Shown: positions 1 to 7,958 of the stretch, one piece after another
How positions within the stretch are numbered: the stretch's first letter is position 1
Layout: each line of letters starts with the position of its first letter
Assembly: GCF_900107045.1 (NCBI RefSeq)
Contig: NZ_FNON01000002.1
Location: forward strand, 1,054,001-1,118,000
Length of the DNA stretch: 64,000 nt
DNA from: Amycolatopsis xylanica
GTDB taxonomy: Bacteria; Actinomycetota; Actinomycetes; Mycobacteriales; Pseudonocardiaceae
Direction: 5' to 3'
Made by a program: the position numbers and the translations under genes
The notes under the pieces: generated by a model
Database searches by the model: none
Told to the model about the DNA's origin: nothing
Seen by the model: the letters and a program-made list of their open reading frames with translations, nothing else

Positions 1-1
1 G

Positions 2-208
2 ATCCTCTCGGCCGACTCGAAGGACGCCGGCCTGGACGAGACCAAGGAGCTCGCCGCCGCCGATGTCGGCGAGGGCGAGTCGACCATCAGCCTGCCCGCG
101 CCAGCCGACGGCAAGTTCTTCATCGTCTGGATCACCCAGCTGGCCGATATCGACAACGGAAAGCACATGACCCAGTTGGGTGAAGTGAGCTTCTTACCTG
201 CTGCTTGA
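2..208 (+). CDS. C-terminal end of a MurJ/MviN-type protein (partial)
   Basis: Only the last 68 codons are present, reading in frame from base 2 to a TGA at 206-208. The fragment alternates short beta-like stretches (KFFIVWITQL near the end) and resembles the extracellular jelly-roll domain that ends actinobacterial MviN/MurJ proteins after their pseudokinase domain. Position also supports this: in mycobacteria mviN directly precedes sigM. MurJ is the lipid II flippase of peptidoglycan synthesis. It could instead be a separately encoded pseudokinase partner, since the flippase part lies outside the window. The family call is inference from synteny and a short tail. Confidence 0.6.
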   Translation: MLSADSKDAGLDETKELAAADVGEGESTISLPAPADGKFFIVWITQLADIDNGKHMTQLGEVSFLPAA

Positions 209-237
209 CGTAGTCGATCACTTAGTAGGCTTCCCGG

Positions 238-840
238 GTGACCGCAGCCATACCCACGGATGCGGATCTCATACAGGCGCACGCCGCCGGAGATCCGCAT
301 GCGTTCAGCGAACTGGTCCGGCGGCATCGCGACCGAATGTGGGCGGTAGCGCTCCGCACCGTACGTGATCCCGAAGAAGCCGCCGACGCGTTGCAGGACG
401 CCTTCATCTCGGCGTTCAGAGCGGCGGGCAACTTCCGCGCCGAATCCCAGGTCACCACGTGGCTGCACCGCATCGTGGTGAACGCCTGCCTGGACCGCAT
501 CCGCCGCCGTCAGGCGCGGCCGACGGTCCCGATGCCCGAATCCGGCGAGTTCAACGAGCCCGCCGCGCCGGGTGACTCGATGTCCGAACGCGAGACGAAG
601 CTGCTCATCAAGGAAGCGCTCGACACGCTTCCCGAGGACCAGCGTGCGCCGATCGTGCTCGTCGACGTCGAGGGCTACTCCGTCGCCGACACCGCGAAGC
701 TGCTGGGCATCGCCGAAGGCACGGTCAAGAGCCGGTGTGCGCGAGGTCGCGCCAAGCTCGCCAAGGTTCTCGGTCATCTGCGGAACCCCGATGCAGATGC
801 GAACGTCCCAACTCACGAAAGCAAACGGGAGGGACGATGA
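238..840 (+). CDS. sigM: ECF sigma factor SigM
   Basis: A 200-residue group IV sigma factor that directs RNA polymerase to stress promoters. Region 2 spans about residues 22-90, with RDPEEAADALQDAF and the WLHRIVVNACLD helix. Region 4 spans about 123-180, with LPEDQRAPIVLVD and the helix-turn-helix GIAEGTVKSRCARGRAKL. The GTG start at 238 follows the mviN-like tail by 29 bases. Its TGA (838-840) overlaps the ATG of the next gene (837), so the two are translationally coupled, as expected for a sigma/anti-sigma pair. Its place between mviN and trxB matches mycobacterial SigM, which is known to control envelope functions. Confidence 0.92.
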   Translation: MTAAIPTDADLIQAHAAGDPHAFSELVRRHRDRMWAVALRTVRDPEEAADALQDAFISAFRAAGNFRAESQVTTWLHRIVVNACLDRIRRRQARPTVPMPESGEFNEPAAPGDSMSERETKLLIKEALDTLPEDQRAPIVLVDVEGYSVADTAKLLGIAEGTVKSRCARGRAKLAKVLGHLRNPDADANVPTHESKREGR

Positions 841-1601
841 CGGACGAAATTCGGGGGCTTGGCGGTGCCGTCGGCCCGCCGTGGTCTGTCGACGTGCTCG
901 CCGATCTGCACGCGGGAGTGCTGGACGAGCGTCAGGCGGCCGAGCTGTGGCCGCTGGTGAACGCCGATCCGGAAGCGCGCGCGATCATCGAGGCGCTGGA
1001 GTCGACACAGGCCGACCTCGCCGGGCTGGCCGTCGAAGCGGTGCCGATGCCAGCCGAGTACGCGGCCCGGCTCGATGCCGCGCTCGCGGAGGAGGTCCAG
1101 GCCGCCTTCCCGCGGCAGCGACAAGCCGAATCCGCGCCAGTCGCCCCTGTCGTGAGCCTCGACGCCGCGCGTCAGCGTCGTCGCAAGAAGCAGATGGGCT
1201 GGGGTGCCGGGATCCTTACCGCGGCGGCCGCGGCCGCGGTCGCCGTCGCGGTCATCGTTCCTAGCACCTCGTCCAAGGACTCGAGCACGCCCGGCGTCGC
1301 CGCGCCGGTGCCGAGCGGACCGTCCGTCGCTTCCGATGGCGCTGGTTCGGAAGCACTGGTCGGCAAGGGAATCGGCTTGATGGATTACGGCCCGCTGCAG
1401 AGCAAGCAGAAGCTCGACGCGTGTCTCGATGCCGCGGGCATCGACTCCGGGATCCAGCCCGCCGGCGTGCAGCCGGTCAACGTGAACGGCAAGGCCGGGA
1501 CCATGGCGATCCTGACCACGGGCAAGTTCGCGCAGTATCGGCTGGTGGCTTTCGACACCAGCTGCGCCAAGTTGTTCGACAAGACAATCGGGGAGAAGTA
1601 G
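837..1601 (+). CDS. rsmA: Anti-sigma-M factor, RsmA-like membrane protein
   Basis: 254 residues. The cytoplasmic N-terminal part (about 1-118) has the small helical look of anti-sigma domains. A basic run then precedes an alanine/valine-rich membrane segment at about 121-141, followed by a Ser/Pro-rich linker and an extracytoplasmic domain of about 100 residues containing two cysteines. I see no HxxxCxxC zinc motif, so it is not a classical ZAS protein. The ATG at 837 overlaps the sigM stop (ATGA). The likely role is to hold SigM inactive at the membrane until an envelope signal arrives. That role is inferred from operon context and topology; sequence conservation in this family is low. Confidence 0.8.
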   Translation: MTDEIRGLGGAVGPPWSVDVLADLHAGVLDERQAAELWPLVNADPEARAIIEALESTQADLAGLAVEAVPMPAEYAARLDAALAEEVQAAFPRQRQAESAPVAPVVSLDAARQRRRKKQMGWGAGILTAAAAAAVAVAVIVPSTSSKDSSTPGVAAPVPSGPSVASDGAGSEALVGKGIGLMDYGPLQSKQKLDACLDAAGIDSGIQPAGVQPVNVNGKAGTMAILTTGKFAQYRLVAFDTSCAKLFDKTIGEK

Positions 1602-1679
1602 CACCCATCACGCTCGGGAACAATCGCCACCTACGATCATGTTGAGCCTGGTACAGGTCACAACGAGTCGGAGGTATCG

Positions 1680-2675
1680 GTGGCTGCCGAGGAAATCAGG
1701 AACCTGATCATCGTCGGATCCGGTCCTGCGGGTTACACCGCCGCCGTGTACGCGGCGCGGGCGCAGCTCGAACCGCTGGTGTTCGAGGGCACCCAGTTCG
1801 GTGGCGCGCTGATGACTACGACGGAGGTCGAGAACTTTCCCGGCTTCCGCGAGGGCATTCAGGGCCCGGACCTCATGGAGGAGATGCGCAAGCAGGCCGA
1901 GCGCTTCGGCGCCGATCTTCGTGCGGAGGACGTCGAGTCGCTGGAGCTGACCGGGGACGTCAAGTACGTCACCGCGAACGGTGTCCGGTACGCGGCGCGC
2001 GCGGTCGTGCTCGCGATGGGCGCCGCCGCCCGCTACTTCTACGTGCCCGGCGAGCAGGAGCTGCTCGGCCGCGGCGTGTCCTCGTGTGCGACCTGTGACG
2101 GCTTCTTCTTCCGCGACCACGACATCGTGGTCGCCGGGGGTGGCGACTCGGCGATGGAGGAAGCGACCTTCCTGACGAAGTTCGCGAAGTCCGTCACGAT
2201 CGTCCACCGGCGTGACGAGTTCCGCGCGTCGAAGATCATGCTCGAGCGCGCCCGCGCCAACGAGAAGATCAAGTGGAAGCTGAACTCGCAGGTCACCGAG
2301 GTGATCGGCGACGGCAAGGTGCAGGGACTGAAGCTGAAGGACACGGTCACCGGCGAAGAGTCGACGCTCGACGCCACCGGCTTCTTCGTGGCGATCGGCC
2401 ATGACCCGCGCAGCCAGCTCGTGCGCGGCCAGGTCGACCTGGACGACGAGGGTTACGTGGTCACCAAGGCGCCCAGCACCTACACGAACCTCGATGGCGT
2501 TTTCGCGGCGGGCGACCTGGTGGACCGCACCTATCGCCAGGCCATCACCGCGGCGGGCTCGGGCTGCGCCGCGGCGATCGATGCGGAACGCTGGCTCGCC
2601 GAGCACGGCACGGAAGCCGCGCACGAAGCCCCTGAACTCGTCGGCGGCGGCTACGGCGCCGCGTCCGCCAACTGA
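1680..2675 (+). CDS. trxB: Thioredoxin reductase
   Basis: 331 residues, usual length for the low-molecular-weight bacterial enzyme. It transfers electrons from NADPH through FAD to thioredoxin in the cytoplasm. Visible motifs are the FAD-binding [15 protein letters not shown] (from residue 14), the redox pair CATC (Cys136, Cys139), the NADPH-binding [10 protein letters not shown] (about 153-162) and the C-terminal FAD motif GVFAAGD. The start is GTG at 1680, preceded by GGAGGT at 1670-1675. trxA follows after 24 bases, so the reductase and its substrate are made from one transcript. Confidence 0.97.
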   Translation: MAAEEIRNLIIVGSGPAGYTAAVYAARAQLEPLVFEGTQFGGALMTTTEVENFPGFREGIQGPDLMEEMRKQAERFGADLRAEDVESLELTGDVKYVTANGVRYAARAVVLAMGAAARYFYVPGEQELLGRGVSSCATCDGFFFRDHDIVVAGGGDSAMEEATFLTKFAKSVTIVHRRDEFRASKIMLERARANEKIKWKLNSQVTEVIGDGKVQGLKLKDTVTGEESTLDATGFFVAIGHDPRSQLVRGQVDLDDEGYVVTKAPSTYTNLDGVFAAGDLVDRTYRQAITAAGSGCAAAIDAERWLAEHGTEAAHEAPELVGGGYGAASAN

Positions 2676-2699
2676 CCCACCCTCACCGAAGGAGACAAG

Positions 2700-3023
2700 A
2701 TGTCCAACACCGTCAAGGTGACCGACTCGTCGTTCGTCGACGATGTCCTGACCAGTGAGAAGCCGGTCCTCGTCGACTTCTGGGCCACCTGGTGCGGCCC
2801 GTGCAAGATGGTCGCGCCCGTACTGGACGAGATCGCGGCCGAGCACGGCGAGAAGCTGACGATCGCCAAGCTCGACATCGACGCCAACCCGAACACGGCG
2901 CGTGACTACCAGGTGATGTCGATCCCGACGCTGATCCTCTTCCAGGGCGGCAAGCCGGTGAAGACGATCGTCGGAGCGAAGCCGAAGCCCGCTCTGCTGA
3001 AGGATCTGTCTGACGTGCTCTGA
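2700..3023 (+). CDS. trxA: Thioredoxin
   Basis: 107 residues with the canonical WCGPC active site at residues 31-35 and the cis-proline loop MSIPTL. It reduces disulfides in ribonucleotide reductase and other cytoplasmic proteins and is regenerated by the TrxB encoded just upstream. The ATG at 2700 follows a GAAGGAGAC ribosome site. A strong hairpin terminator at 3041-3090 closes the transcript. Confidence 0.97.
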   Translation: MSNTVKVTDSSFVDDVLTSEKPVLVDFWATWCGPCKMVAPVLDEIAAEHGEKLTIAKLDIDANPNTARDYQVMSIPTLILFQGGKPVKTIVGAKPKPALLKDLSDVL

Positions 3024-3040
3024 GCCTTTCGGCACCCGGA

Positions 3041-3090
3041 AACCCGGGAGTGACGTGCTAGTTTGCGCGTGGCTCCCGGGTTTTTCTTTT
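3041..3090 (+). terminator. Terminator after trxA
   Basis: Perfect 10-bp arms AACCCGGGAG (3041-3050) and CTCCCGGGTT (3073-3082) are separated by 22 bases and followed by TTTCTTTT. The loop is long but the T-run makes intrinsic termination likely. Confidence 0.8.
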
Positions 3091-3218
3091 CAGTTAGCCA
3101 TGGCCCTACGCACTTACACAGAGTTCACAAGGCACAATAGTGGACCTGGGTCGTCCCCAGTTGTGGTTTTCATTGCCTCGCATCGACGAATCGGTGCCCA
3201 AGGAAGAGCGAGGAGTGC

Positions 3219-4349
3219 ATGCGGGTACTCCGCCGCGGTGACGCCGGACCCGACGTCGCCGAGATCAGGTCCGTCCTGGTCGGCCTGACCCTGCTTCCCC
3301 CGGCGAACTCGGATGTCTTCGACGTTCCGGTCGAGCAGGCGATCCGTGCCTTCCAGCAGCGTCGCGGCCTGATCACCGATGGGGTGGTGGGTCCGGCGAC
3401 CTACCGCGCACTCCGGGGCGCCAGCTTCCACCTCGGCAGCAGGCCGCTCGCGTACCTGATCTCGTCCCCTGTGCACGGCGACGACGTGTTCGCGCTGCAG
3501 GAGCGCCTCACCGAGCTCGGCTTCGACGCCGGGCGGCCCGATGGCGCCTTCGGCCCGCAGACCGAGCGCGCGCTGAAGGACTTCCAGCGCAACTTCGGGC
3601 TCGTCGCGGACGGCATCTGCGGCCCGTCGACCGTCCGCAATCTGAACCAGCTCTCCCCGCGCGTGCGCGGCGGCCGCCCGGTGTTCCTGCGCGAGCAGGA
3701 GCAGGTCCGGCGCGCGGGCCCGCGGCTGCGTGGCAAGCGCATCGTCATCGACCCCGGCCACGGCGGTCAGGACCTCGGTGTCGCGGCCAGCGGCCTGCGT
3801 GAGGCCGACATCGCCTGGGATCTCGCCCGTCGCCTCGAAGGCCGGATGAAGGCCACCGGCATGGAAGCGCTGATCTCGCGCGGCCCGAACCACAGCCCGT
3901 CGGAGGCCGAGCGCGCCCAGTTCGCCAACGACGCGGGCGCGGACCTGTTCCTCTCGCTGCACAGCGACGGCAACCGGTCCCCGAAGGCGCAGGGCGTCGC
4001 CAGCTTCCACTTCGGCACCGGCAACGGCACCACGTCGACCGTCGGCGAGCTGCTCGCCGGCTTCATCCAGCGTGAGCTCGCGGCCCGCACGGGCCTGCTG
4101 GACTGCCGCACGCACTACAAGACCTGGGAGATCTTCACCCGCACCCGCTGCCCGGCGGTCCGGGTCGAGATCGGCTACCTCACCAACCCGGAGGACAGCC
4201 GCAAGCTCGCCGACCCGGCCTTCCGCGACCTCGTCGCCGAAGGCATCCTGGTCGCGGTCAAGCGCCTGTACCTGCTGGGCGAGGGCGACCAGCCGACCGG
4301 CACCTTCACCTTCGCCGACGTCTTGGCCCACGAGCTCGCCAAGAGCTGA
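3219..4349 (+). CDS. cwlM: CwlM, amidase-fold regulator of peptidoglycan synthesis
   Basis: 376 residues: two peptidoglycan-binding-like repeats (about 5-66 and 85-142) followed by an N-acetylmuramoyl-L-alanine amidase type 3 domain (about 173-365). The zinc ligands His181 (DPGHGG), Glu195 and His248 (LHSD) and the catalytic Glu317 (RVEIGYLTN) are all present. No signal peptide or membrane segment is visible, so it should be cytoplasmic. The mycobacterial homologue, when phosphorylated by PknB, activates MurA rather than cutting the wall. PknB is encoded 53 kb away in this window. ATG at 3219 follows GAGGAG. Confidence 0.9.
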   Translation: MRVLRRGDAGPDVAEIRSVLVGLTLLPPANSDVFDVPVEQAIRAFQQRRGLITDGVVGPATYRALRGASFHLGSRPLAYLISSPVHGDDVFALQERLTELGFDAGRPDGAFGPQTERALKDFQRNFGLVADGICGPSTVRNLNQLSPRVRGGRPVFLREQEQVRRAGPRLRGKRIVIDPGHGGQDLGVAASGLREADIAWDLARRLEGRMKATGMEALISRGPNHSPSEAERAQFANDAGADLFLSLHSDGNRSPKAQGVASFHFGTGNGTTSTVGELLAGFIQRELAARTGLLDCRTHYKTWEIFTRTRCPAVRVEIGYLTNPEDSRKLADPAFRDLVAEGILVAVKRLYLLGEGDQPTGTFTFADVLAHELAKS

Positions 4350-4375
4350 CCAAGCCCGTCCATTTCACCGATTTC

Positions 4376-4392
4376 CGCGAAGCTTTTTCGCG
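4376..4392 (+). terminator. Possible weak terminator after cwlM
   Basis: CGCGAA (4376-4381) and TTCGCG (4387-4392) can form a 6-bp stem around a 5-base loop, 27 bases past the cwlM stop. There is no good T-run after it, so the call is tentative. Confidence 0.3.
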
Positions 4393-4451
4393 CTTTCGGC
4401 CAGTTACGTAACCCCCGCCCTCCCTGGGGTCCGTGCCCAGCTACATCGTAT

Positions 4452-4514
4452 CCATCCACAGTGCGCGCGAGGCGCTCATCAGCAATCTGTGGATAACTCG
4501 GGTAGTGGTCCACA
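4452..4514. promoter_or_regulatory. DnaA-box cluster between cwlM and the GNAT gene
   Basis: TGTGGATAA at 4488-4496 is a perfect DnaA box in inverse orientation. CCATCCACA (4452-4460) and TGGTCCACA (4506-4514) are close matches. The cluster lies in a 255-bp gap between convergent genes, about 11 kb from oriC, so it is unlikely to be a promoter element for either gene. Confidence 0.55.
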
Positions 4515-4588
4515 GCTATACACAACCTGCGGAATGAGGGCTGCCCTCGGACCACAAGATGTGCTACGGGTGGGTGTGGATCACTCGC

Positions 4589-4604
4589 CGTTTCCCGTGA
4601 AACA
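4589..4604. other. parS-like site at the 3' end of the GNAT gene
   Basis: CGTTTCCCGTGAAACA matches the parS consensus TGTTTCACGTGAAACA at 14 of 16 positions and ends directly before the GNAT stop codon (4605-4607). It would be a weaker ParB nucleation site than those near rsmG. Confidence 0.5.
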
Positions 4605-5246
4605 TCAGGCGCGGCCGAGGCTCGGTTCCGCCGTGGTGATGGTGACCTGACCGAGCAGGCGCTCGAGCGCGGCCTCGACGTCTTCCTTCCAAGAGATCGC
4701 CGAACGCAGTTCGAGGCGGAGCCGCGGCCACTTGGGATGCGGGCGGACCGTCTTGAAGCCGACCGACTGCAGGAACGAGGCCGGGACCACGCAGCTGTGC
4801 TCGCCGAGCTCGTCCTCGGACGGCTGAGCGTCGCCGAAGGCTTCGATGGCCTTCACACCGCGGCGCGTGAGGTCCTTGGCGACGGCCTGGACGAGCATGC
4901 GGCCGAGCCCGCCACCGCGGAACTCGGGGAGCACCTGGAAGGCCGTGAGCAGCACTGCGTCCGTGCTGGGCGGGGACGTGGGGAACGCCAGCGCGCGGGG
5001 GACCGCGTTCGGGGGCGCGTAGAAGACGAAGCCGACCGGGAGGGTGTCGCTGTAGACGATGCGGCCGCAGGAGCCCCATTCGAGCAGCACGCTCGAAACC
5101 CAGGCTTCCTTCGCGAATTCGGTGTCGCCGTACTCCTCGGCCTGCGCCTTGAGGTGGGGTGCGACCTCCCAGTAGACGCACCTGCGGCAGCGTTTCGGCA
5201 ACTGCTCCAGGTTGTCCAGCGTGACGCCCACGACGCGTCGCGACAC
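4605..5246 (-). CDS. GNAT-family N-acetyltransferase
   Basis: 213 residues from a GTG at 5246 with GGAGG (5251-5256) just upstream. The acetyl-CoA binding signature VLPEFRGGGLGRMLVQA sits near the middle. The N-terminal CRRCVYW and the overall shape resemble the acetyltransferase-like gene found next to cwlM and parB in mycobacteria (the Rv3916c position). The substrate cannot be told from sequence. It is convergent with cwlM and carries a parS-like sequence at its very end. A longer frame starting at 5297 exists, but the internal GTG has the better ribosome site. Confidence 0.8.
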   Translation of the reverse strand: MSRRVVGVTLDNLEQLPKRCRRCVYWEVAPHLKAQAEEYGDTEFAKEAWVSSVLLEWGSCGRIVYSDTLPVGFVFYAPPNAVPRALAFPTSPPSTDAVLLTAFQVLPEFRGGGLGRMLVQAVAKDLTRRGVKAIEAFGDAQPSEDELGEHSCVVPASFLQSVGFKTVRPHPKWPRLRLELRSAISWKEDVEAALERLLGQVTITTAEPSLGRA

Positions 5247-5437
5247 GCGACCTCCCCGACAACAACTCTTTGATTCGGATGACCACGGCCAGCGCACCCG
5301 AAAAGACCAATCGTCAGGATAGGCCGATGTCGCGGTGACCGAAAGGTAGGGAACCCCACAGGGTGGGGTGGTTACACTCGTCCGGCGCTAACCTGCGGGT
5401 AGCGACCCACGCCGACCGAATACGGGGGAAGTGTCTC

Positions 5438-6757
5438 ATGACTGAGAACCACCCAGTCAAGCCGCGAGCCGGCCACACCAACCTCGACCCCCACCTCGAC
5501 CGGTACGCCGCGCGCACCGCCGGGATGACGGCGTCGGAGATCCGAGCCCTGTTCGCCGTCGCCAGCCGCCCCGAGGTGGTCTCGCTGGCGGGCGGCATGC
5601 CGAACCTCGCGGCCCTGCCGTTGAACTCGCTGTCCACGCAGGTCTCCGAGATCATCACCGAAGAGGGCCTGGTCGCGCTGCAGTACGGCTCCGCGCACGG
5701 CATTCCGACACTGCGTGACCAGATCTGCGAGATCATGGCGCTCGAGGGCATCTCGGCGCACCCGGACGACATCGTGGTGACCGTCGGCTCGCAGATGGGC
5801 CTCGACATGGTCACCCGCATCTTCTGCGACCCCGGCGACGTGGTCATCGCCGAGGGCCCCTCCTACGTCGGCGCGCTGGGCTCGTTCACCGCGTACCAGG
5901 CGAAGGTCATTCACGTCGCGATGGACGAGCACGGGCTCGTCCCCGAGACGCTGCGCGAGGCGCTCGCCCAGGCCAAGAAGAACAAGCTGCGGGTCAAGTT
6001 CCTCTACACGATCCCGAACTTCCACAACCCCGCCGGCGTCACGCTGGCCGTCGAGCGCCGCGCCGAGATCCTGGAGATCTGCCGCGAGTACGGCATCCTC
6101 GTTGTCGAGGACAACCCGTACGGGCTGCTCGGTTTCAACGGCCAGGTCTACCCGGCGCTGCGGTCCACCGACCCGGACAACGTGGTCTACCTCGGCTCGT
6201 TCTCGAAGACGTTCGCGTCGGGTCTGCGCGTCGGCTGGGTGCTGGCGCCGCACGCGGTGCGCGAAAAGCTGGTGCTGGCAGCCGAGTCCGCGACGCTGTG
6301 CCCGCCGACGCTCAACCAGATCATCGTGTCGCGCTACCTGTCGACGCATGACTGGAAGGGCCAGATCAAGAACTTCCAGGAGAACTACCGCGAGAGACGC
6401 GACGCGATCCTCAACGCGCTCGACAACTACATGCCGCCGGGCTGCAGCTGGACGAAGCCGGATGGCGGTTTCTACGTCTGGATGACCATGCCGGAAGGCG
6501 TGGACACCAAGGCGATGCTGCCGCGCGCGGTCACCGCCCGGGTGGCGTACGCGTCCGGCACCGGCTTCTACGCCGACGGCTTCGGCAGCAGGCAGCTTCG
6601 GCTCTCCTACTGCTACCCGACGCCGGAGCGGATCACCGAAGGCGTGCGGCGCCTGGCTTCCGTGCTCGAAGCCGAGATGGATCTGGTGCGTACCTTCGGT
6701 AGCGTGACGCCCAGGTCGATCAGCGGTCCCGAATCACCTTCCCCTGACACGGCCTAG
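5438..6757 (+). CDS. PLP-dependent aminotransferase (fold type I, LysN/MocR-like)
   Basis: 439 residues. The PLP lysine is Lys257 in YLGSFSKTF. Asp225 (EDNPYG), Asn in PNFHNPAG and Arg264 (SGLRVG) complete the aspartate aminotransferase-fold site. No GntR DNA-binding domain is present, so it is the enzyme-only form typical of 2-aminoadipate or aromatic/branched-chain transaminases. The substrate is not determinable. The ATG at 5438 follows GGGGGAA at 5424-5430. A Ddl-family ligase gene follows after 40 bases on the same strand, suggesting a shared transcript and possibly a shared amino-acid substrate. Confidence 0.88.
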   Translation: MTENHPVKPRAGHTNLDPHLDRYAARTAGMTASEIRALFAVASRPEVVSLAGGMPNLAALPLNSLSTQVSEIITEEGLVALQYGSAHGIPTLRDQICEIMALEGISAHPDDIVVTVGSQMGLDMVTRIFCDPGDVVIAEGPSYVGALGSFTAYQAKVIHVAMDEHGLVPETLREALAQAKKNKLRVKFLYTIPNFHNPAGVTLAVERRAEILEICREYGILVVEDNPYGLLGFNGQVYPALRSTDPDNVVYLGSFSKTFASGLRVGWVLAPHAVREKLVLAAESATLCPPTLNQIIVSRYLSTHDWKGQIKNFQENYRERRDAILNALDNYMPPGCSWTKPDGGFYVWMTMPEGVDTKAMLPRAVTARVAYASGTGFYADGFGSRQLRLSYCYPTPERITEGVRRLASVLEAEMDLVRTFGSVTPRSISGPESPSPDTA

Positions 6758-6797
6758 TTCTGTCCATAGTGGACACTTAACTTCCGAGGAGATCCCG

Positions 6798-7748
6798 GTG
6801 GCCAATCGCACCGTTGCCGTGCTCGCTGGTGGCCTTTCCCACGAGCGCGACGTTTCGCTCCGCTCCGGGCGCAGGCTGTCCGCCGCGCTCCGCGCCGAGG
6901 GACTGACCGTCGAGGAGTGGGACACCGACGCCGAGCTGCTTTCCAGGCTGCGCAAGGAGAAGCCGGGCGCGGTGGTCGTCGCACTGCACGGCGGTGAAGG
7001 CGAGAACGGCTCCGTGCAGACGATCCTGGAGATGTTCGACGTGCCGTTCGTCGGCACGAGCTCCGACGGCTGCCGCCGCGCCTGGGACAAGCCGACCGCA
7101 AAGGCGTTGCTGCGCAAGGCCGGTTACTCGACCCCGGACTGGGTCGTGCTGCCGAGCAGCACCTTCCGCGAGCTCGGCGCGCAGGCCGTGCTCGACGCGA
7201 TGGTCGAACGCCTCGGCCTCCCGCTGATCCTCAAGCCGGACCAGGGCGGCTCCGCACTGGGCACCCAGGTCGTCCGCGAGGCGTCCGAACTGCCCGCCGC
7301 AATGGTCGGCTGCTTCGCCTACGGGGACACGGTGCTCGCCGAGCGCTTCGTCGACGGCGTCGAGGTGGCCGTGACGGTGATCGAGCGCGGCGATGGCCCC
7401 GAGGCACTGCCCGCGGTCGAGATCGTGCCGGAGAACGGCATCTACGACTACACGGCCCGCTACACCGCAGGCCTGACCGACTTCTTCGCGCCCGCCCGGC
7501 TTTCCGAGGAGACGGCTAAGGCGGTCGAGGAGCTCGCGCTCGCCGCGCACAAGATCCTCGGCCTGCGCGACATCTCGCGGACGGACGCCGTAGTGGCCGC
7601 TGACGGCACCGTGCAGTTCCTTGAGGTGAACCTGTCGCCGGGGCTCACCGAGACCTCCACCGTGCCGATGGCGGTCGAGGCTTCCGGCAACGGGCTCGGT
7701 TCCGTCTTCGTCGATCTCGTCGGCCGCGCCATTGAGCGCGGCAACTGA
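6798..7748 (+). CDS. D-alanine--D-alanine ligase family ATP-grasp protein
   Basis: 316 residues, close to short DdlB enzymes. The N-terminal AGGLSHERDVSLRSG matches the Ddl substrate loop. GIYDYTARYTAG matches the Ddl omega-loop region, and FLEVNLSPGLTETSTVPM carries the metal-binding Glu and Asn. Known family members join two D-alanines for the peptidoglycan stem. Whether this is the housekeeping ligase or a paralogue with another substrate cannot be decided here. The GTG start at 6798 has GAGGAG ten bases upstream. Its partner appears to be the preceding aminotransferase. Confidence 0.85.
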   Translation: MANRTVAVLAGGLSHERDVSLRSGRRLSAALRAEGLTVEEWDTDAELLSRLRKEKPGAVVVALHGGEGENGSVQTILEMFDVPFVGTSSDGCRRAWDKPTAKALLRKAGYSTPDWVVLPSSTFRELGAQAVLDAMVERLGLPLILKPDQGGSALGTQVVREASELPAAMVGCFAYGDTVLAERFVDGVEVAVTVIERGDGPEALPAVEIVPENGIYDYTARYTAGLTDFFAPARLSEETAKAVEELALAAHKILGLRDISRTDAVVAADGTVQFLEVNLSPGLTETSTVPMAVEASGNGLGSVFVDLVGRAIERGN

Positions 7749-7758
7749 GCCGCCGCAC

Positions 7759-7884
7759 CTGAGCAAGACCCGCGAGTCGTACGACACGGTCGCGGAGGCC
7801 GGATTCACGGTCACCGCCCGGCTCTCGTGGGAAGAGAACCGGCCGCAAGCCGTCTTGCTCGCTCGAAAAACAGAGCGATCCTAG
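7759..7884 (+). pseudogene. Collapsed SAM-dependent methyltransferase remnant
   Basis: A 41-codon open stretch without ATG, GTG or TTG start runs to a TAG at 7882-7884. Its first dozen residues, SKTRESYDTVA, look like the conserved beginning of actinobacterial class I methyltransferases. The rest, EAGFTVTARL then QAVLLARK, looks like their conserved C-terminus. The whole Rossmann core is missing between them. This fits an in-frame internal deletion of a roughly 200-residue gene. The assignment is from memory of family patterns, not a search. Confidence 0.5.
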
Positions 7885-7958
7885 GGATCACCCAACGCGT
7901 TGTTCCGTCAACGGTGCGCAATTGTCACCGTGACGAAACGCCCCTGGGTGATCCCTAG
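7881..7958. repeat. 14-bp perfect inverted repeat flanking the ddl-parB junction
   Basis: CTAGGGATCACCCA (7881-7894) and TGGGTGATCCCTAG (7945-7958) are exact inverse copies 50 bases apart. The left arm contains the stop of the methyltransferase remnant and the right arm the stop of parB. Smaller palindromes lie inside, for example GTCACCGTGAC and CGTTG/CAACG. No T-run follows on either strand, so a standard intrinsic terminator is not obvious. Confidence 0.75.

Noticed and set aside
6798..7748. VanA-like D-Ala-D-Lac ligase of a glycopeptide resistance cluster
   Set aside because: The YDYTARY segment is of the D-Ala-D-Ala type, and no vanH- or vanX-like gene is adjacent.
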